Below are positions 48,578 to 59,353 of a stretch of DNA of 64,000 nt, in pieces. The position numbers were made by a program, and so were the translations under genes. The notes below the pieces were generated by a model. The model saw nothing but the letters and a program-made list of their open reading frames with translations, did not search any database and was not told the origin of the DNA. The stretch covers positions 6,543,001 through 6,607,000 of the forward strand of contig NC_089429.1 of assembly GCF_026210795.1 (NCBI RefSeq). The letters are read 5' to 3'. The stretch's first letter is position 1. Each line of letters opens with the position of its first letter. This stretch comes from Rhizophagus irregularis (lineage: Eukaryota > Glomeromycota > Glomeromycetes > Glomerales > Glomeraceae).

Positions 48578-51348
48578 TTAACTATAAGAAAAATAAGTTT
48601 CAATTGACTTCTGTTGTAAAGAACTACTATAACGAAATTTTAAATCTGAAGCATAATATCTAAAAAGTTTAAGATCTTCCATTTTACAACTATTATCAAT
48701 AGGTTGCTGTTCATAAAAAAGAATTACCTTTTTAATTGCATCAAAAGCTTCTTTTGGTAAAACTTTTGGAGTTAATTCCTCTTCATTATCAGTATTATCT
48801 TCTGCAGCAGGCACTTCTTCATTTTGCACAAGATTTATAATTTGTGTATCATTCAAGATTTCTTTGGTATGTGGAGAAATTTCATCATTAATATAATTCA
48901 TTAAATCATATTGTACCTTATTATAATTATCAATGAAAATAGTTGGAATGATATTAGGAATTTCATTAACAAGTACACCCAATCCTCGTACAGCATCTTG
49001 TGTTTCTTGAATAAATTCAGAATCAGAAATAGATACAATTCCAGTTTCATTCCAACAATTGCATATAGTTTTCTGTTCTACACTTTCCCAGGCTTCAGCA
49101 ACAAAATCAATTGCTTGTTTAATATTTAATTTGTTTCTATACTTAAAAAAATTATCAGTAAACATAAAAAAATACAAAATTATAAAAAAATAAATACTTG
49201 CCTATGTACATCAAAACCTTGTTCAAATTGTTCAATTAAATGTCGAATATATAACTGCTTGTATTTAACCTATTTTATGCGATAATTTAAAATTGATCAC
49301 ATGATTACACATCACGTAACTATGCATCATGTAACTATACCTTAAAGTTTTGAATTATTCCGGCATCCATCGGCTGAAGTTTTGATGTTGTATTTGGTGG
49401 AAGAAACACGATTTGAATATTAGTAAGTTGAAGATTATCTTTTTTTCCTCCCCTATTATCTCCTTTTCTTTTTGAATTTTGGCTTGAAGATTCTTCAGAT
49501 TCATCACTAAAATCATTCTCATCATCATCACTATAATCATCATTATCATCATTATAATCATCATCATAATCATCATCGCTATCACAATCATCAATTTCAT
49601 CATTTTCATCAGAAGAAATGACAAATTTGTGTGATGCAGCATTATCAATAATTAAAACTACATGTCGGCCTTGAAGTCGGAATTCACGATCCAATTCACT
49701 CACCCATCCATTAAAAATATCATTTCTCATCCAAGCTTTTTTGTTTGCTTTATATGTAACTGGAAGCCGCGAAACCTGTATGCCATAAAAAGCCCGTGGT
49801 CTTAATGACTTTCCAATCACTAATGGTTTCAGTTTATGATTTCCAGATGCATTCGATGCTAACATCACAGTTACTCTAGTTTTATCCTATAAAATAAATA
49901 ATAAAATTGAATTTAGAACATCCGACTTTTATTTTATTAAATGTAATTTAAATAATAATATTGAAAAATAAAAATAAAAATCGTAATAATTAAAGTTTTA
50001 TTATTAATAAAAGATTGATATTTATCAATAACAATTAAATTTTCATGCCAGAATTTAAAATTAAATAAATAAATAAATTTTTTTTCCTCTAAATTTTTCT
50101 ATAAAAATATCAAAATGTTTATCGATAAAAAAAAAGATATTTACCGACAAATAAAAATATTAAGTTATAAAAGTTTAAAAGAATGTTTATCGATAAAAAA
50201 GAGATAAAAAAAGAATGTTTATCGATAAATAGAAATGATTATTGATATAAAAAGAAATGATTATCGATAATAAAAAAAAAAGAATAATGTATCGATAAAA
50301 AAGAAATGGCTGATAAAAAAAAGAAATGTTTATCGATAAAAAAATATACTTTATCGATAAAAAGGATAAAAAAAGGGACGTTTATCGATAAAAAATATAA
50401 AAATCTTAGTAAAAAAATAAAAAATATTTTATCGATAAGAAAAAAATTAAAATAAATAAAATGAAAAAAAAAAGATTTTTTTCGGATTTTCAGATTTTCT
50501 AATAAAGCGAAAAAAAATTTTTTTTTCTAATTAATATTATAAAAAAGTATTGATAAATATTATAAATATTATCAATAAAAATTAAAAATTTTAAAAAAAA
50601 TTATTATAATTTTAATAAACTAACTCCCTCCGGAAATAACCCAAAATCAAAAAAAAAATTGTTATAATTTTAATAAACTCCCTCCCTCCGGAAAACCCAA
50701 AATCAAAAAAAAAAACTAATAAACCTTTTTAGTTCTACTGACGGGTCCTTGTGCAAGAGTTTCGTTAGGAGACATACGAAAAAATAGTCCTGTCTCATCT
50801 GCATTATAGATATCATTAGGATTATATCGTCTTAAGATGCGTCGAAGCCGTTCTCTTTCTTGAGATAACGTTTCTAATGGAGCACTTGCCGATTCCCCAT
50901 GAAGTTTACGACGTCGAAGGCCATTTTTTTTTTTAAAACGCATGAGCCAGCCATTTGAAAAAGTTAAAGTATTCTCAGACAATCCTAAACCATGTGCAAA
51001 AAACATAGCTTTTTCCTTTAAAATTGCGTCTGAGATGAACATTCGGCTACTAAGAGCCTGACCAACCCAAATTCTCAAAGCTTCATTTAGCTGTAGAACT
51101 TTAACTTGACGTGAACGTTTTGAAAGAGCATAAACACTATTATCTTCTATTGCCAAAAATTCCTCTTTCTTTTTTAATATCTTGGAAATTGTTGATCTAT
51201 CCATGTTTTTAGCCCATTGAATATTAAAAAATGAAGCAATTTCAGTTTGGCTTTTTCCAGGATGCTTACTAGCATAAACACAAATCTCTTTACATTGTAT
51301 TTTAGTTAGAGAAGAGCGAGTTTTTTTTGTAGATTTTGAAGGTGGCAT
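48578..51348 (-). CDS. Tigger/pogo transposase (CENP-B-type HTH, DDE), 598 residues
   Basis: Exons 50725-51348, 49341-49886, 49202-49269 and 48578-49136 join in frame. Introns 1 and 2 are GT-AG; intron 3 appears to be GC-AG (CATAG|GCAAGT...TATAG). Residues 12-65 form a CENP-B/psq-type HTH (SLTKIQCKEICVYASKHPGK). Residues 80-152 form the second, Tc5-type HTH (SNGWLMRFKKKNGLRRRKLH). The DDE domain carries Asp184 in NADETGLFF, Asp289 in LIIDNAASH and Asp382 in LQPMDAGII, with FLPPNTTSKLQPMD intact. There are 92 residues between the second and third Asp instead of the usual 30-35, because of a run of Asp/Ser/Asn at about 300-345. The protein cuts and pastes the element by binding the terminal repeats in the nucleus. 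The C-terminus is acidic. Confidence 0.85.
50105..50445. repeat. TATCGATAAA motif repeats in transposase intron 1
   Basis: About nine copies of TTTATCGATAAA-like motif, separated by 15-40 bp of A-rich DNA, inside the 838-bp first intron of the transposase. The core ATCGAT is palindromic. It may be intron expansion only. Confidence 0.65.
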
Positions 51349-51648
51349 ACTAAAATGTAAAAACGCGTTAGATATTAAAAACGCTAAACTTCTTTTAGAT
51401 ATTAAAAAAGATTATCATTATATAATCTAGATATCAAATTTATATCAGTAAAAAATATTCACGTGACTACGTGACTATAGACGATACTTTTTAATATAAG
51501 ATTTTTAAGGATAGGTGTGATAGTGACTATAGATAGATTGTGACTATATAGGATAAATTTTAATAATAAAGTGTTTTGAACAGCTGACTGGTGTGACTAT
51601 ATAGTAGAATGTGACTATAACGGGAGTAACTATAGAGGGAGTTGACTG

Positions 51649-52404
51649 TAGTTAAAAGATTTATAAATGAATCTATAAGATTTTTATACGCAGAAGTGGG
51701 TAAAGAATTAAATAATATAATATAATAATAAAGATAATTCATAATTCACCTTAATTATTTTTAATCATGTAATTTGATTTTATTGGTAGAATTTATATAC
51801 CGCGTTATATCCAGTGACGACCGCAATCTCAATTTTATTAATCGAAAAAAATAAGTAGTACCAAGAAAATTCTCAGAAAATTTTCTTGATGATCACAATT
51901 AATTGGATTTAAATTTAAAAATTGTCAATCGTAATTTCAATTTCAATTTCAATTTATTTATTAATCAGCCTTTGAAAAATAAGGCCCATCAATTTCTAAA
52001 AATAGCTAAACGCGAATTTAATTTTAATGATTATTCTGTTATATTAACAAAATTGATCAATTTGCGCTTTTTTCTAACAATAATAGTTAGATAATATAAA
52101 ATAGATAGTCATAACGCTATTATGTAATAATAAAAGAGTGATTTCTAATTAAACTCAATTCCAATTGTTTGTTTGTAAATTCTAATCGTTTGATTGTGAC
52201 GTAAATCATGATTATCTTCCGATTTCTGAAACTATTTTTCACAAATATATACTGTATTGATATTGATGGACTGAAATTTAAAATGCCCCATGATTTTTTA
52301 GAAAACAACTTATTAGCATAGCGGCCAATCACAAAGATAGCACTGAAAATATAAGATCAGCTGATACTAACAACTGTGATCTGTATATGGTGATTAAGAC
52401 CGAT
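51649..52404. other. Gene-free gap with one isolated palindrome copy
   Basis: From the Tigger TA duplication to palindrome array 2. One copy of the palindrome lies at 51863-51887 (AAGAAAATTCTCAGAAAATT, then TTCTTGATGATCAC). Short frames at 51903-52094 and 52120-52332 are low complexity or unrecognised. Confidence 0.4.
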
Positions 52405-52640
52405 TAGAATCACGATTGTTAAGAAAAATTCTTGGGAATTTTTCTTGATACTGCTTATTTTAAAGTTTAAAGACCGATTAGCAAACTGAAATCACGATTT
52501 CAAGAAAAATTCTCGCGAATTTTTCTTGATACTGCTTATTTTTAAAGTTTAAAGACCGATTAGTAAACTAAAATCACGATTTTAAGAAAAATTCTCACGA
52601 ATTTTTCTTGATACAGACTGATTAGTAAATTGAAATCACG
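52405..52640 (+). repeat. Palindrome array 2
   Basis: Three copies of AAGAAAAATTCTCGCGAATT...TTTCTTGATAC, at about 52421, 52501 and 52583. Spacers carry GCTTATTTTAAAGTTTAAAG, ACCGATTAG(T/C)AAACTGAAA and TCACGATTT. Same orientation as array 1; period about 81 bp. Confidence 0.85.
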
Positions 52641-52823
52641 ATTTTTAAATATGATTGTCTATATTTGACTAACTTTAATAATGATTGATCATTTTGCTAG
52701 AATTGTTAATTTTAGATACATAGTATGATATTATCGATACTTTTGCAATTGTAACGGATTTTGAAATCTATTATAAAATAGTTTTTTTAGTTAAATAAAT
52801 CATTTCGACTTTTTAGTAACTTT

Positions 52824-53110
52824 AGATAGTATAGAGTTATATTTGTGATCGAATTTTCTTTGTTAACGGTACACGTTTCTCTAGAGTCATACCATAGATA
52901 GTATAGAGTCATATTTGTGATCGAATTTTCTTTGTTAACGGTACGCGTTTCTCTAGAATCACGATTGTTCACAATTTAGTTACCCTAGATAGTATAGAGT
53001 CATATTTGTGATCGAATTTTCTTTGTTAACGGTACGCGTTTCTCTGAGTCACGATTGTTCATAAATAAATGTGATTGAATTTTCTGTTAATGGTACGCAT
53101 TTCTCCATCA
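52824..53110. repeat. Tandem repeat, about 75-90 bp, 3.5 units, upstream of the 53.2-kb gene
   Basis: The unit is TAGATAGTATAGAGTCATAT, TTGTGATCGAATTTTCTTTG, TTAACGGTACGCGTTTCTCT. Copies lie at about 52824, 52896 and 52986, with a partial at 53067. The last copy ends about 90 bp before the ATG at 53195, so the array sits where a promoter would be. Confidence 0.75.
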
Positions 53111-53194
53111 TTCATACATTTTGCATTTATCATTTACGTATTCTTTCTTATTTTTACGTGTTCTCATTCATATTCGTATGTTTACGTCAAAAAA

Positions 53195-54678
53195 ATGAAT
53201 CAACAAGAAGAAATTTCCTTGATCAAAAAACAAAATGAACTCATCTTGGAAAGATTAAAGTATAATAGATTTTTTATAAGAATAAATTTAAATGAATATT
53301 ATTACTAATGAGTTATTTTTTAAAGTTCTTTAGATGATGGTACTTTTGCTGTGTTGTCCACAAATATTCGCAGACCTTCTACGTCGTCCGCAACCTCTCC
53401 CGTTGACATGTCATCTTTATCAGCTCGTGAAAATATTCGCAGACCTTCTACGTCATCCACAACCTTCCCCGTTGACGTGTCATCTTTATTAGCTCATGGA
53501 AATTCTTGCAGACCCTCTACGTCGTCCACAACCTCTCCTGTTGATGTGTCATCTTTATCAGCTCGTGGAAATATTCGCAGACCCTCTACGTCGTCCACAA
53601 CCTTTCCCGTTGACGTAAGTTATTAATATAAGTCTAATCATACTTTTTAAAAAAAAAATTCAATTTTGTAAAAAAACTAAAAAAACTAATAATGTATGAT
53701 ATGTATGATTAAAAGACACACAATAAAAGTTTTGTTGCAAAACCAAAAAAAAATACATATCTAAGTTAGATATGATAAGTACGTTAGATATAACGAATGA
53801 AATGTATACGTTGTGTATGGTACGTATATACATTAAATAATAATTGAATTTTCATACAAACAAGGCTTTTTGTAATAAATTAATAATCAATAAAACTAGT
53901 CGTCAATGAGAATATGTGCAGATTATCATCTTGATTATAATTTGTCATATAAAGACATACACAAAAACATTTTATTTAAAATAATCGAAAAGGTATTTAT
54001 TTTTATTTACTTTAATCAATATGTTTATAGAATAAATATATAATATTTATAGAATAATTTTATAATTATTTTTTTTAGTTTAAAATAAAAACTAAGGATC
54101 TTAACATTTCGCTTGGATACAATGATTGGTTTGCATACAAGCTATTAAAAAAACACGTTCAGCACGTTCGTAAGTATTTCTTTTTTTATTAATATAATAC
54201 AAATTAAATATGATTTTTTAAAAAATCAAAAAATATAATTTATATTTATATAATCAAAGGCGACCACAAAGCAAAAACAATAAATGGATATTTCACGAAA
54301 AGAACCCGAAGCAGAGGTGAGGAGAGGCCAGTGGAAAAAAACGTAGAAGAAAGCGGTGGTGATAAAGAAGAGAGAGAAAGTAAAGGTGAAGAAGCAGCAG
54401 CAGAAATTGAAATTCGGGATGATTTCAATTCTAAAGAAGCAGCAGCAGAAATTGAAATTCGGGATGATTCCGATTCTAAAGAAGCAGCAGCAGAAATTGA
54501 AATTCGGGATGACTCCGATTCTGATATAGACGAAGATTTAGAACGTCAACTCTTAAATTTATTTCGTAAAAGATATAAAAAAACAGGCGGAACAGATAGT
54601 AGTAAGGATGAAGAATTAGAACGCAATCTTATACGTGAAATAAGAAGTAAGTACGAGCGTAAAAAGAGGGAGAGATAA
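53195..54678 (+). CDS. Uncharacterised four-exon repeat protein, 287 residues
   Basis: Exons 53195-53259, 53326-53614, 54079-54169 and 54260-54678 join in frame (GT-AG throughout). Residues 1-22 form a short helix (EEISLIKKQNELILERL). Exon 2 encodes four tandem copies of a 23-24-residue unit, NIRRPSTSSTTFPVDVSSL plus SARG, Ser/Thr/Pro-rich and probably disordered. Exon 3 encodes KIKTKDLNISLGYNDWFAYK then LLKKHVQHV. Exon 4 is basic, then acidic, with three copies of KEAAAEIEIRDDSDS, and ends in a charged helix (LERNLIREIRSKYERKKRER). No known domain. The frame stays open beyond the TAA if three C-to-T changes are reversed (see next entry), so this may be the shortened form of a longer gene. 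Start choice: the first ATG that keeps exon 1 in phase. Confidence 0.6.
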
Positions 54679-55093
54679 CTACAACAACAAAAAATACTAC
54701 TACAACAACAATAACGAAAACAGCAGCAGGAAGAAAAAGAAAAAGAAGTTGAAGAAAAAGAGAAAGAAATTGAAGAAAAAGAGAAAGAAATAGAAGAAAA
54801 AGAGAAAGAAATAAAAGAAAAAAAAATGAAACAGCCACAAGTAATAATTTTTCTGTATATTAATTAATTAATTTAAGTATTAAAAATAACTTATTTTTAT
54901 CATTTTTTCTTAAGGAGGTAGACGTACCTTATGCAAAAGGACAGTGACGGCCAATAAGGCCAATAAAAAAGCGAGGGCCAATAGAAAAAGATAATGAAAA
55001 AAATAAAGGTAAATAACATTACGCAAAAGGACAGTGATGGCCAATAAAAAAGATAATGAAAAAATAAAAAATAAAAAGTAAATAGTTAAATAT
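54679..55093 (+). pseudogene. Probable lost C-terminal part of the 53.2-kb gene
   Basis: The reading frame of exon 4 continues after the TAA at 54676 as LQQQKILLQQQ, TAA, RKQQQEEKEKEVEEKEKEIE, EEKEKEIKEKKMKQPQ, then a donor GTAATA at 54841 and, after CTTAAG near 54915, EVDVPYAKGQ, TGA, RPIRPIKKRGPIEKDNEKNK. The Gln-rich context suggests that both TAA codons were CAA, and the TGA was CGA. A second, shortened copy of the last exon (ACGCAAAAGGACAGTGATGG) lies at 55021. The coiled-coil repeat KEKEIEE is visible three to four times. Confidence 0.45.
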
Positions 55094-55187
55094 GTTTGTA
55101 ATAAACAACTCATTTTTATAAAAAAAATTATTAATGAACTGAAATAAATAATAATAGTAATTTTTATATTTAATTGGCTTTTGAACC

Positions 55188-55702
55188 TTAAGAAAATTCA
55201 CGAGAATTTTTCTTATCGGGATTTCAATTTACTTAAACTTTAAAATGAGAAGTATCAAGAAAAATTCGCGAGAATTTTTCTTGAAATCGTGATTTCAGTT
55301 TGCTAATCGGTCTTTAAACTTTAAAATAAGCAGTATCAAGAAAAATTCGCAAGAATTTTTCTTAAAAAATCATGATTTCAATTTATTTAAACTTTAAAAA
55401 TAAGCGGTATCAAGAAAAATTCGCAAGAATTTTTCTTGAAATCGTGATTTCAGTTTACTAATCAGTCTTTAAACTTTAAAATAAGCAGCATCAAGAAAAA
55501 TTCGCAAGAATTTTTCTTAAAAAATCGTAATTTCAATTTATTTAAAATTTAAAAATAAGCAGTATCAAGAAAAATTCGCAAGAATTTTTCTTGAAATCGT
55601 GATTTTAATTTATTTATTAGTCAGTCTTTTAAACTTTAAAATAAGCAATATCAAGAAAAATTCGCGAGAATTTTTCTTGAAATCGTGATTTCAATTTATT
55701 GG
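55188..55702 (-). repeat. Palindrome array 3 (inverted orientation)
   Basis: Seven copies of the palindrome at about 55190, 55256, 55338, 55411, 55492, 55566 and 55652. Spacers (GAAATCGTGATTTCAGTTTG, CTAATCGGTCTTTAAACTTT, AAAATAAGCAGTAT) are the reverse complement of those in arrays 1 and 2. Two spacer types alternate: one with CTAATC(G/A)GTCTTTAAAC, one with TTTATTTAAA(C/A)TTTAAAAATAAGC. This gives a dimer of about 155 bp. Confidence 0.85.
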
Positions 55703-56409
55703 TTGGTATCTCTAATAGTCTCCGGATTCTTGTTTTTTCATTATTAATTTCTTCTTTTTATACGTGAAGCTCGACTATTTTCAGATTTAACAACCGAACT
55801 ATCAATCTAATCGCTCGTGACTTGACTGTTTGGCATTATAACGAACAAATTTTATTATTTTGAATAAAATTAAATCTATACCATAATAGATTAATAGATG
55901 TTGTAATGCAATTTCGAATATATTATTATATCTTACAAAAATTCATATCTACAATATCGGCATAAACCCGGATATATATATATTATGTGATTTAATCGCT
56001 TTCATTCATAGATTATGATTGGATAATTATCACATGGATGCCGATCATTTGTTTGTTTTTGCATGCACGCGAATGATATAAATTGGGAAAAATACAAACT
56101 GTTTCTCTTTTACTCTTTATTCTTTATTTTGCTTTTTACTCGAAGTATTATCTCAAATATTGCACTTATTTATTTATTTCATTTTTTTATAGAAGAAAAT
56201 TTTAAACGATACCAAATAAAAGGTTGCCTAATAGATATAGAAAGAAATACATTTCACAAAAAGAAAATATTTAATGTTTATGAAGTAATATTTTTTTAAA
56301 CTTAAATATAATTAATTGTATTATTCTTTATTACTAATTTTTTATCTTGTCTTTTTGAACTTTTCTAAAATAGATTTATTTATAATTTAATAAAATAGGT
56401 ACAGTTACT
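55703..56409. other. No gene seen
   Basis: AT-rich DNA with a 78-codon plus frame (56063-56299) that is Phe/Leu/Ile-rich and unrecognised. It could encode a short hydrophobic peptide but lacks support. Confidence 0.35.
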
Positions 56410-57000
56410 TTTATTTTCGATCTTTATTGCTATTAATTGTATTGCTACTAATTGTATCTTTTTTTTTTATCATTACTAATTGTATCTTTCTTTCATCGCT
56501 ACTAATTGTATCTTTCTTTCATCGCTACTAATTGTATCTTTCTTTATCGCTACTAATTTTTTATCATTACTAATTTTCTTCTTTTTATCACTACTAATTT
56601 TTCTTCTTTTTATCACTACTAATTATATCTTTCTTCTATTGTTACTAATTATATCTTTTTTTTATTACTACTAATTTTTCTTCTATCGCTACTAATTGTA
56701 TCTTCTTTTTATCACTAATAATTTTTCTTCTTTTTATTACTACTAAATGTATCTTTCTTCTATTGTTACTAATTATATCTTTTTTTTATCACTACTAATT
56801 TTCTTCTATCGCTATTAATTGTATCTTCTTTTTATCACTAATAATTTTTCTTCCTTTTATTACTACTAATTGTATCTTTCTTTCATCGTTACTAATTGTA
56901 TCTTTTTTTTTTATTACTGCTAATTTTTCTTCTTTTTATTACTACTAATTGTATCTCTTTTTATCACTTTTTCTTTTATAACTACTAATTCTTTCTTTTT
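56410..57000. repeat. T-rich microsatellite-like repeat (CTACTAATTGTATCTTTCTT)
   Basis: About 25 variants of ATCGCTACTAATTGTATCTT and ATCACTACTAATTTTTCTTC, 20-28 bp each, run continuously. Higher-order duplicates are visible (the block at about 56590-56720 recurs at about 56730-56850). Frames here are low complexity. Confidence 0.8.
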
Positions 57001-57216
57001 TTTATTTTCTCTATATTTAATTATAATAATTTTATTACTATAATAGAAGTATTCTTTTATTAGATTTTAATTACACAAATTATTAATTGCATATCAATTT
57101 AAATAATAAATTATCTGTTATATTTATTTATACATTGTATTATTAATAAATAAAAACATTCTATGTAAATACGTGTACTAATGGTATATTTTTAATATGT
57201 AAACATACGGATTGCT

Positions 57217-57488
57217 GGGATATCATGCTGTTTGCAAATTAATCAAAGTAGGAAACGTACGGTTCACACTGGGATATCGTGCTGTTCGCAAATTAATCAA
57301 AGTGGGAAACGTACGGTGCACACCGGGATATCGTGCTGTTCGCAAATTAATCAAAGTGGGAAATGTACGGTGCACACCGGAATATCGTGCTGTTCGCAAA
57401 TTAATCAACAGTGGGAAACGTACGGTTCACACCGGGATATCGTGCTGTTCGCAAATTAATCAACAGTGGGAAACGTACGGTTCACACC
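57217..57488. repeat. 54-55-bp minisatellite, five units
   Basis: Units GGGATATCGTGCTGTTCGCA, AATTAATCAAAGTGGGAAAC, GTACGGTTCACACC. Five copies measure 54, 54, 54, 55 and 55 bp; the last two contain an extra base (AATCAACAGTGG). GC content is higher than the surroundings. The 54-bp units keep one frame open (18 codons each) until the first 55-bp unit, but there is no sign of a gene. Confidence 0.9.
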
Positions 57489-59340
57489 GCCATATCATTC
57501 TTTATGTCAGTATAATTTTCACGTTAAACATATGTGCGTTAATACAATATGTATGATATGGTGTGCAGAATACTGAATATATACCGTATGTGTAATATGA
57601 TAATAATACATTATTCATACTGTAAAGATACTGATCGCAAAATACGGTTATACCGTATGATAACACTATGTATATTTTTTTATAGGGAATGAGTTTAATC
57701 TTAAACTATAGAAAAACTACTATGCTATCTAATCATTGTTTCAATTTTCAATGCTTAAAAATATATTTTCTTTGCTTAATATATTTGCTCAATAAACAAT
57801 CTTTAAAAAGCATTAAACATTAACTATCACTAAATCATTAAATCGACTTTTTATACAAAGATTTAATAACTTCATTTATTAAACTGTGAAAAAAAAGTAT
57901 TAGAAATTACATATTGTTTATTATCTGTTATCCTGTTCTTGTCATTACATGGGATTTTATTATACAGCATCAAAGTGTTTATTATTTTTGTGTTTTAAAT
58001 TTTTAGCATGTAGTTATGTTAACAGATGATTTAAAACTGTTCAGTTATATATATAAATTGTCAACAAATTAAAATTACATAATTATTTAGATTTTTTTTT
58101 TTAATAATATACTCTAAATCTATCAATTAATAATAATTGCAACATATGTGAAGTTCGCAGTATTTGATAATAAACATTTTAGTTTAAAGACTGAAACTGG
58201 TTAATGCTACCAGTTAAGGCATCTTAAAAAGTGGCTAACTGGTCAAAACTAGTTTGACCATAATTCTGGTCAAATATGTATAATGTGGACCAGAGACATT
58301 GATCGTATTCTCCAAACTCGAAATTTTTAATACTAAATTTTTCCAATCTCCTGCCAAAAAATTAGTACAATTTACAATCAAAAAAATTTTTTGATATTAC
58401 AGCAGATAGTAATATGTACGATTCTTTTATTAACTACTATACATATTAAATTAAAGAACCAATAAAATCTAGTTTGTGATTTCACGATTTTTTTAATAAT
58501 TTATTTGTATATAAATTTACATGTAATAATTGTAATATCACATTATTTTAAAGCAATCCCATTTTTTTATAAATTACATATTCCTTTAAGAAACATTAAA
58601 AGAAATTAATTTATTAAATTAAGATATTTGGTCTTACTTACAGGATTTTTACTTACAGGATCTCACTTGATATACTGTAATTAATATAATTTCTTAAAAT
58701 TATCTTGCTAAGTTTTTTATAGGAATCCATTTTTTATAAAAAGTGATCTCTAATGAAATTCTTTATTAAAAAAAATTTCAAGCCAAAATTCTCGATACCC
58801 TTATTAAAAAAAACTATTTTCAATAAAATTTTCTATTAAGACTTCTAACAAAATTCTCCATCAAAAAAATAAAAAAACTTTTCAACCAACAATTATTCTC
58901 TAATGAAATTCTCAATCAAAAAAATATCCCCGATTAAAGAAAAATTTCTAACGAAAATCTTCCGTCAAAAATCACATTTTCCCTATTAAAAAAAAAAATT
59001 CAAAGATTTTTACCTATTAAAAAAAATTCTCAAAACAAAAAATCTCCCTCCTATTAAAAAAAAATTCTTTACCGAAATTTTCTATCAAAAAAACCCTGTT
59101 AAAAAATTTAATAACGAAATGATCTATCAAAAAAAAAGTCTTACCTATTAAAAAAAAATTTCTATAATGAAATTTCTATCAAGAAAAAAAAGTTCTTGGC
59201 GAAATTATTTATCTTCCTATTAAAGTAAATTCTTTAGTCATGAAATTCTCCATCAAGACGCTACAAAAATTGTTTTATAAAAGAAGCCAATAAAAAAAAA
59301 TTCTTTATGAATTTAAAAAAAAAATTTTTAAAACTACGCT
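57489..59340. other. No gene seen; AT-rich simple repeats
   Basis: A patch of nested small inverted repeats (AACTGGTTAATGCTACCAGTT, then GGTCAAACTAGTTTGACC style) lies near 58195-58290. From 58740 to 59330, irregular (TCTAATGAAATTCTC)(ATCAAAAAAA) repeats follow. Nothing coding recognised. Confidence 0.45.
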
Positions 59341-59353
59341 AAACTTAAAAAAC

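Larger units (their letters stand above)
48322..51648 (-). mobile_element. Complete pogo/Tigger transposon, 3327 bp
   Basis: The left end is CAGTCAACTCTCTCTATAGT. The reverse complement of the right end is CAGTCAACTCCCTCTATAGT, one difference in 20, continuing with related GTGACTATA motifs. A TA duplication flanks it (48320-48321 and 51649-51650), the target of the Tc1/mariner-pogo superfamily. Subterminal TGTGACTATA motifs recur near both ends, probable transposase-binding sites. It encodes one uninterrupted spliced transposase. Ends, target duplication and reading frame are all intact, so it may still be mobile. Confidence 0.9.

Noticed and set aside
49355-49648. 97-codon minus frame rich in Met/Ile
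   Set aside because: Out-of-frame reading of the Asp-coding stretch of the Tigger transposase.
44085-55702. CRISPR-like look of palindromic repeats with spacers
   Set aside because: The spacers are conserved between units rather than unique, and the DNA is eukaryotic.
57212-57556. Frames of 61-114 codons with a repeating peptide
   Set aside because: The 54-bp minisatellite is a multiple of three, so any open frame repeats; there is no start context, splice site or flanking coding sequence, and the 55-bp units break the frame.
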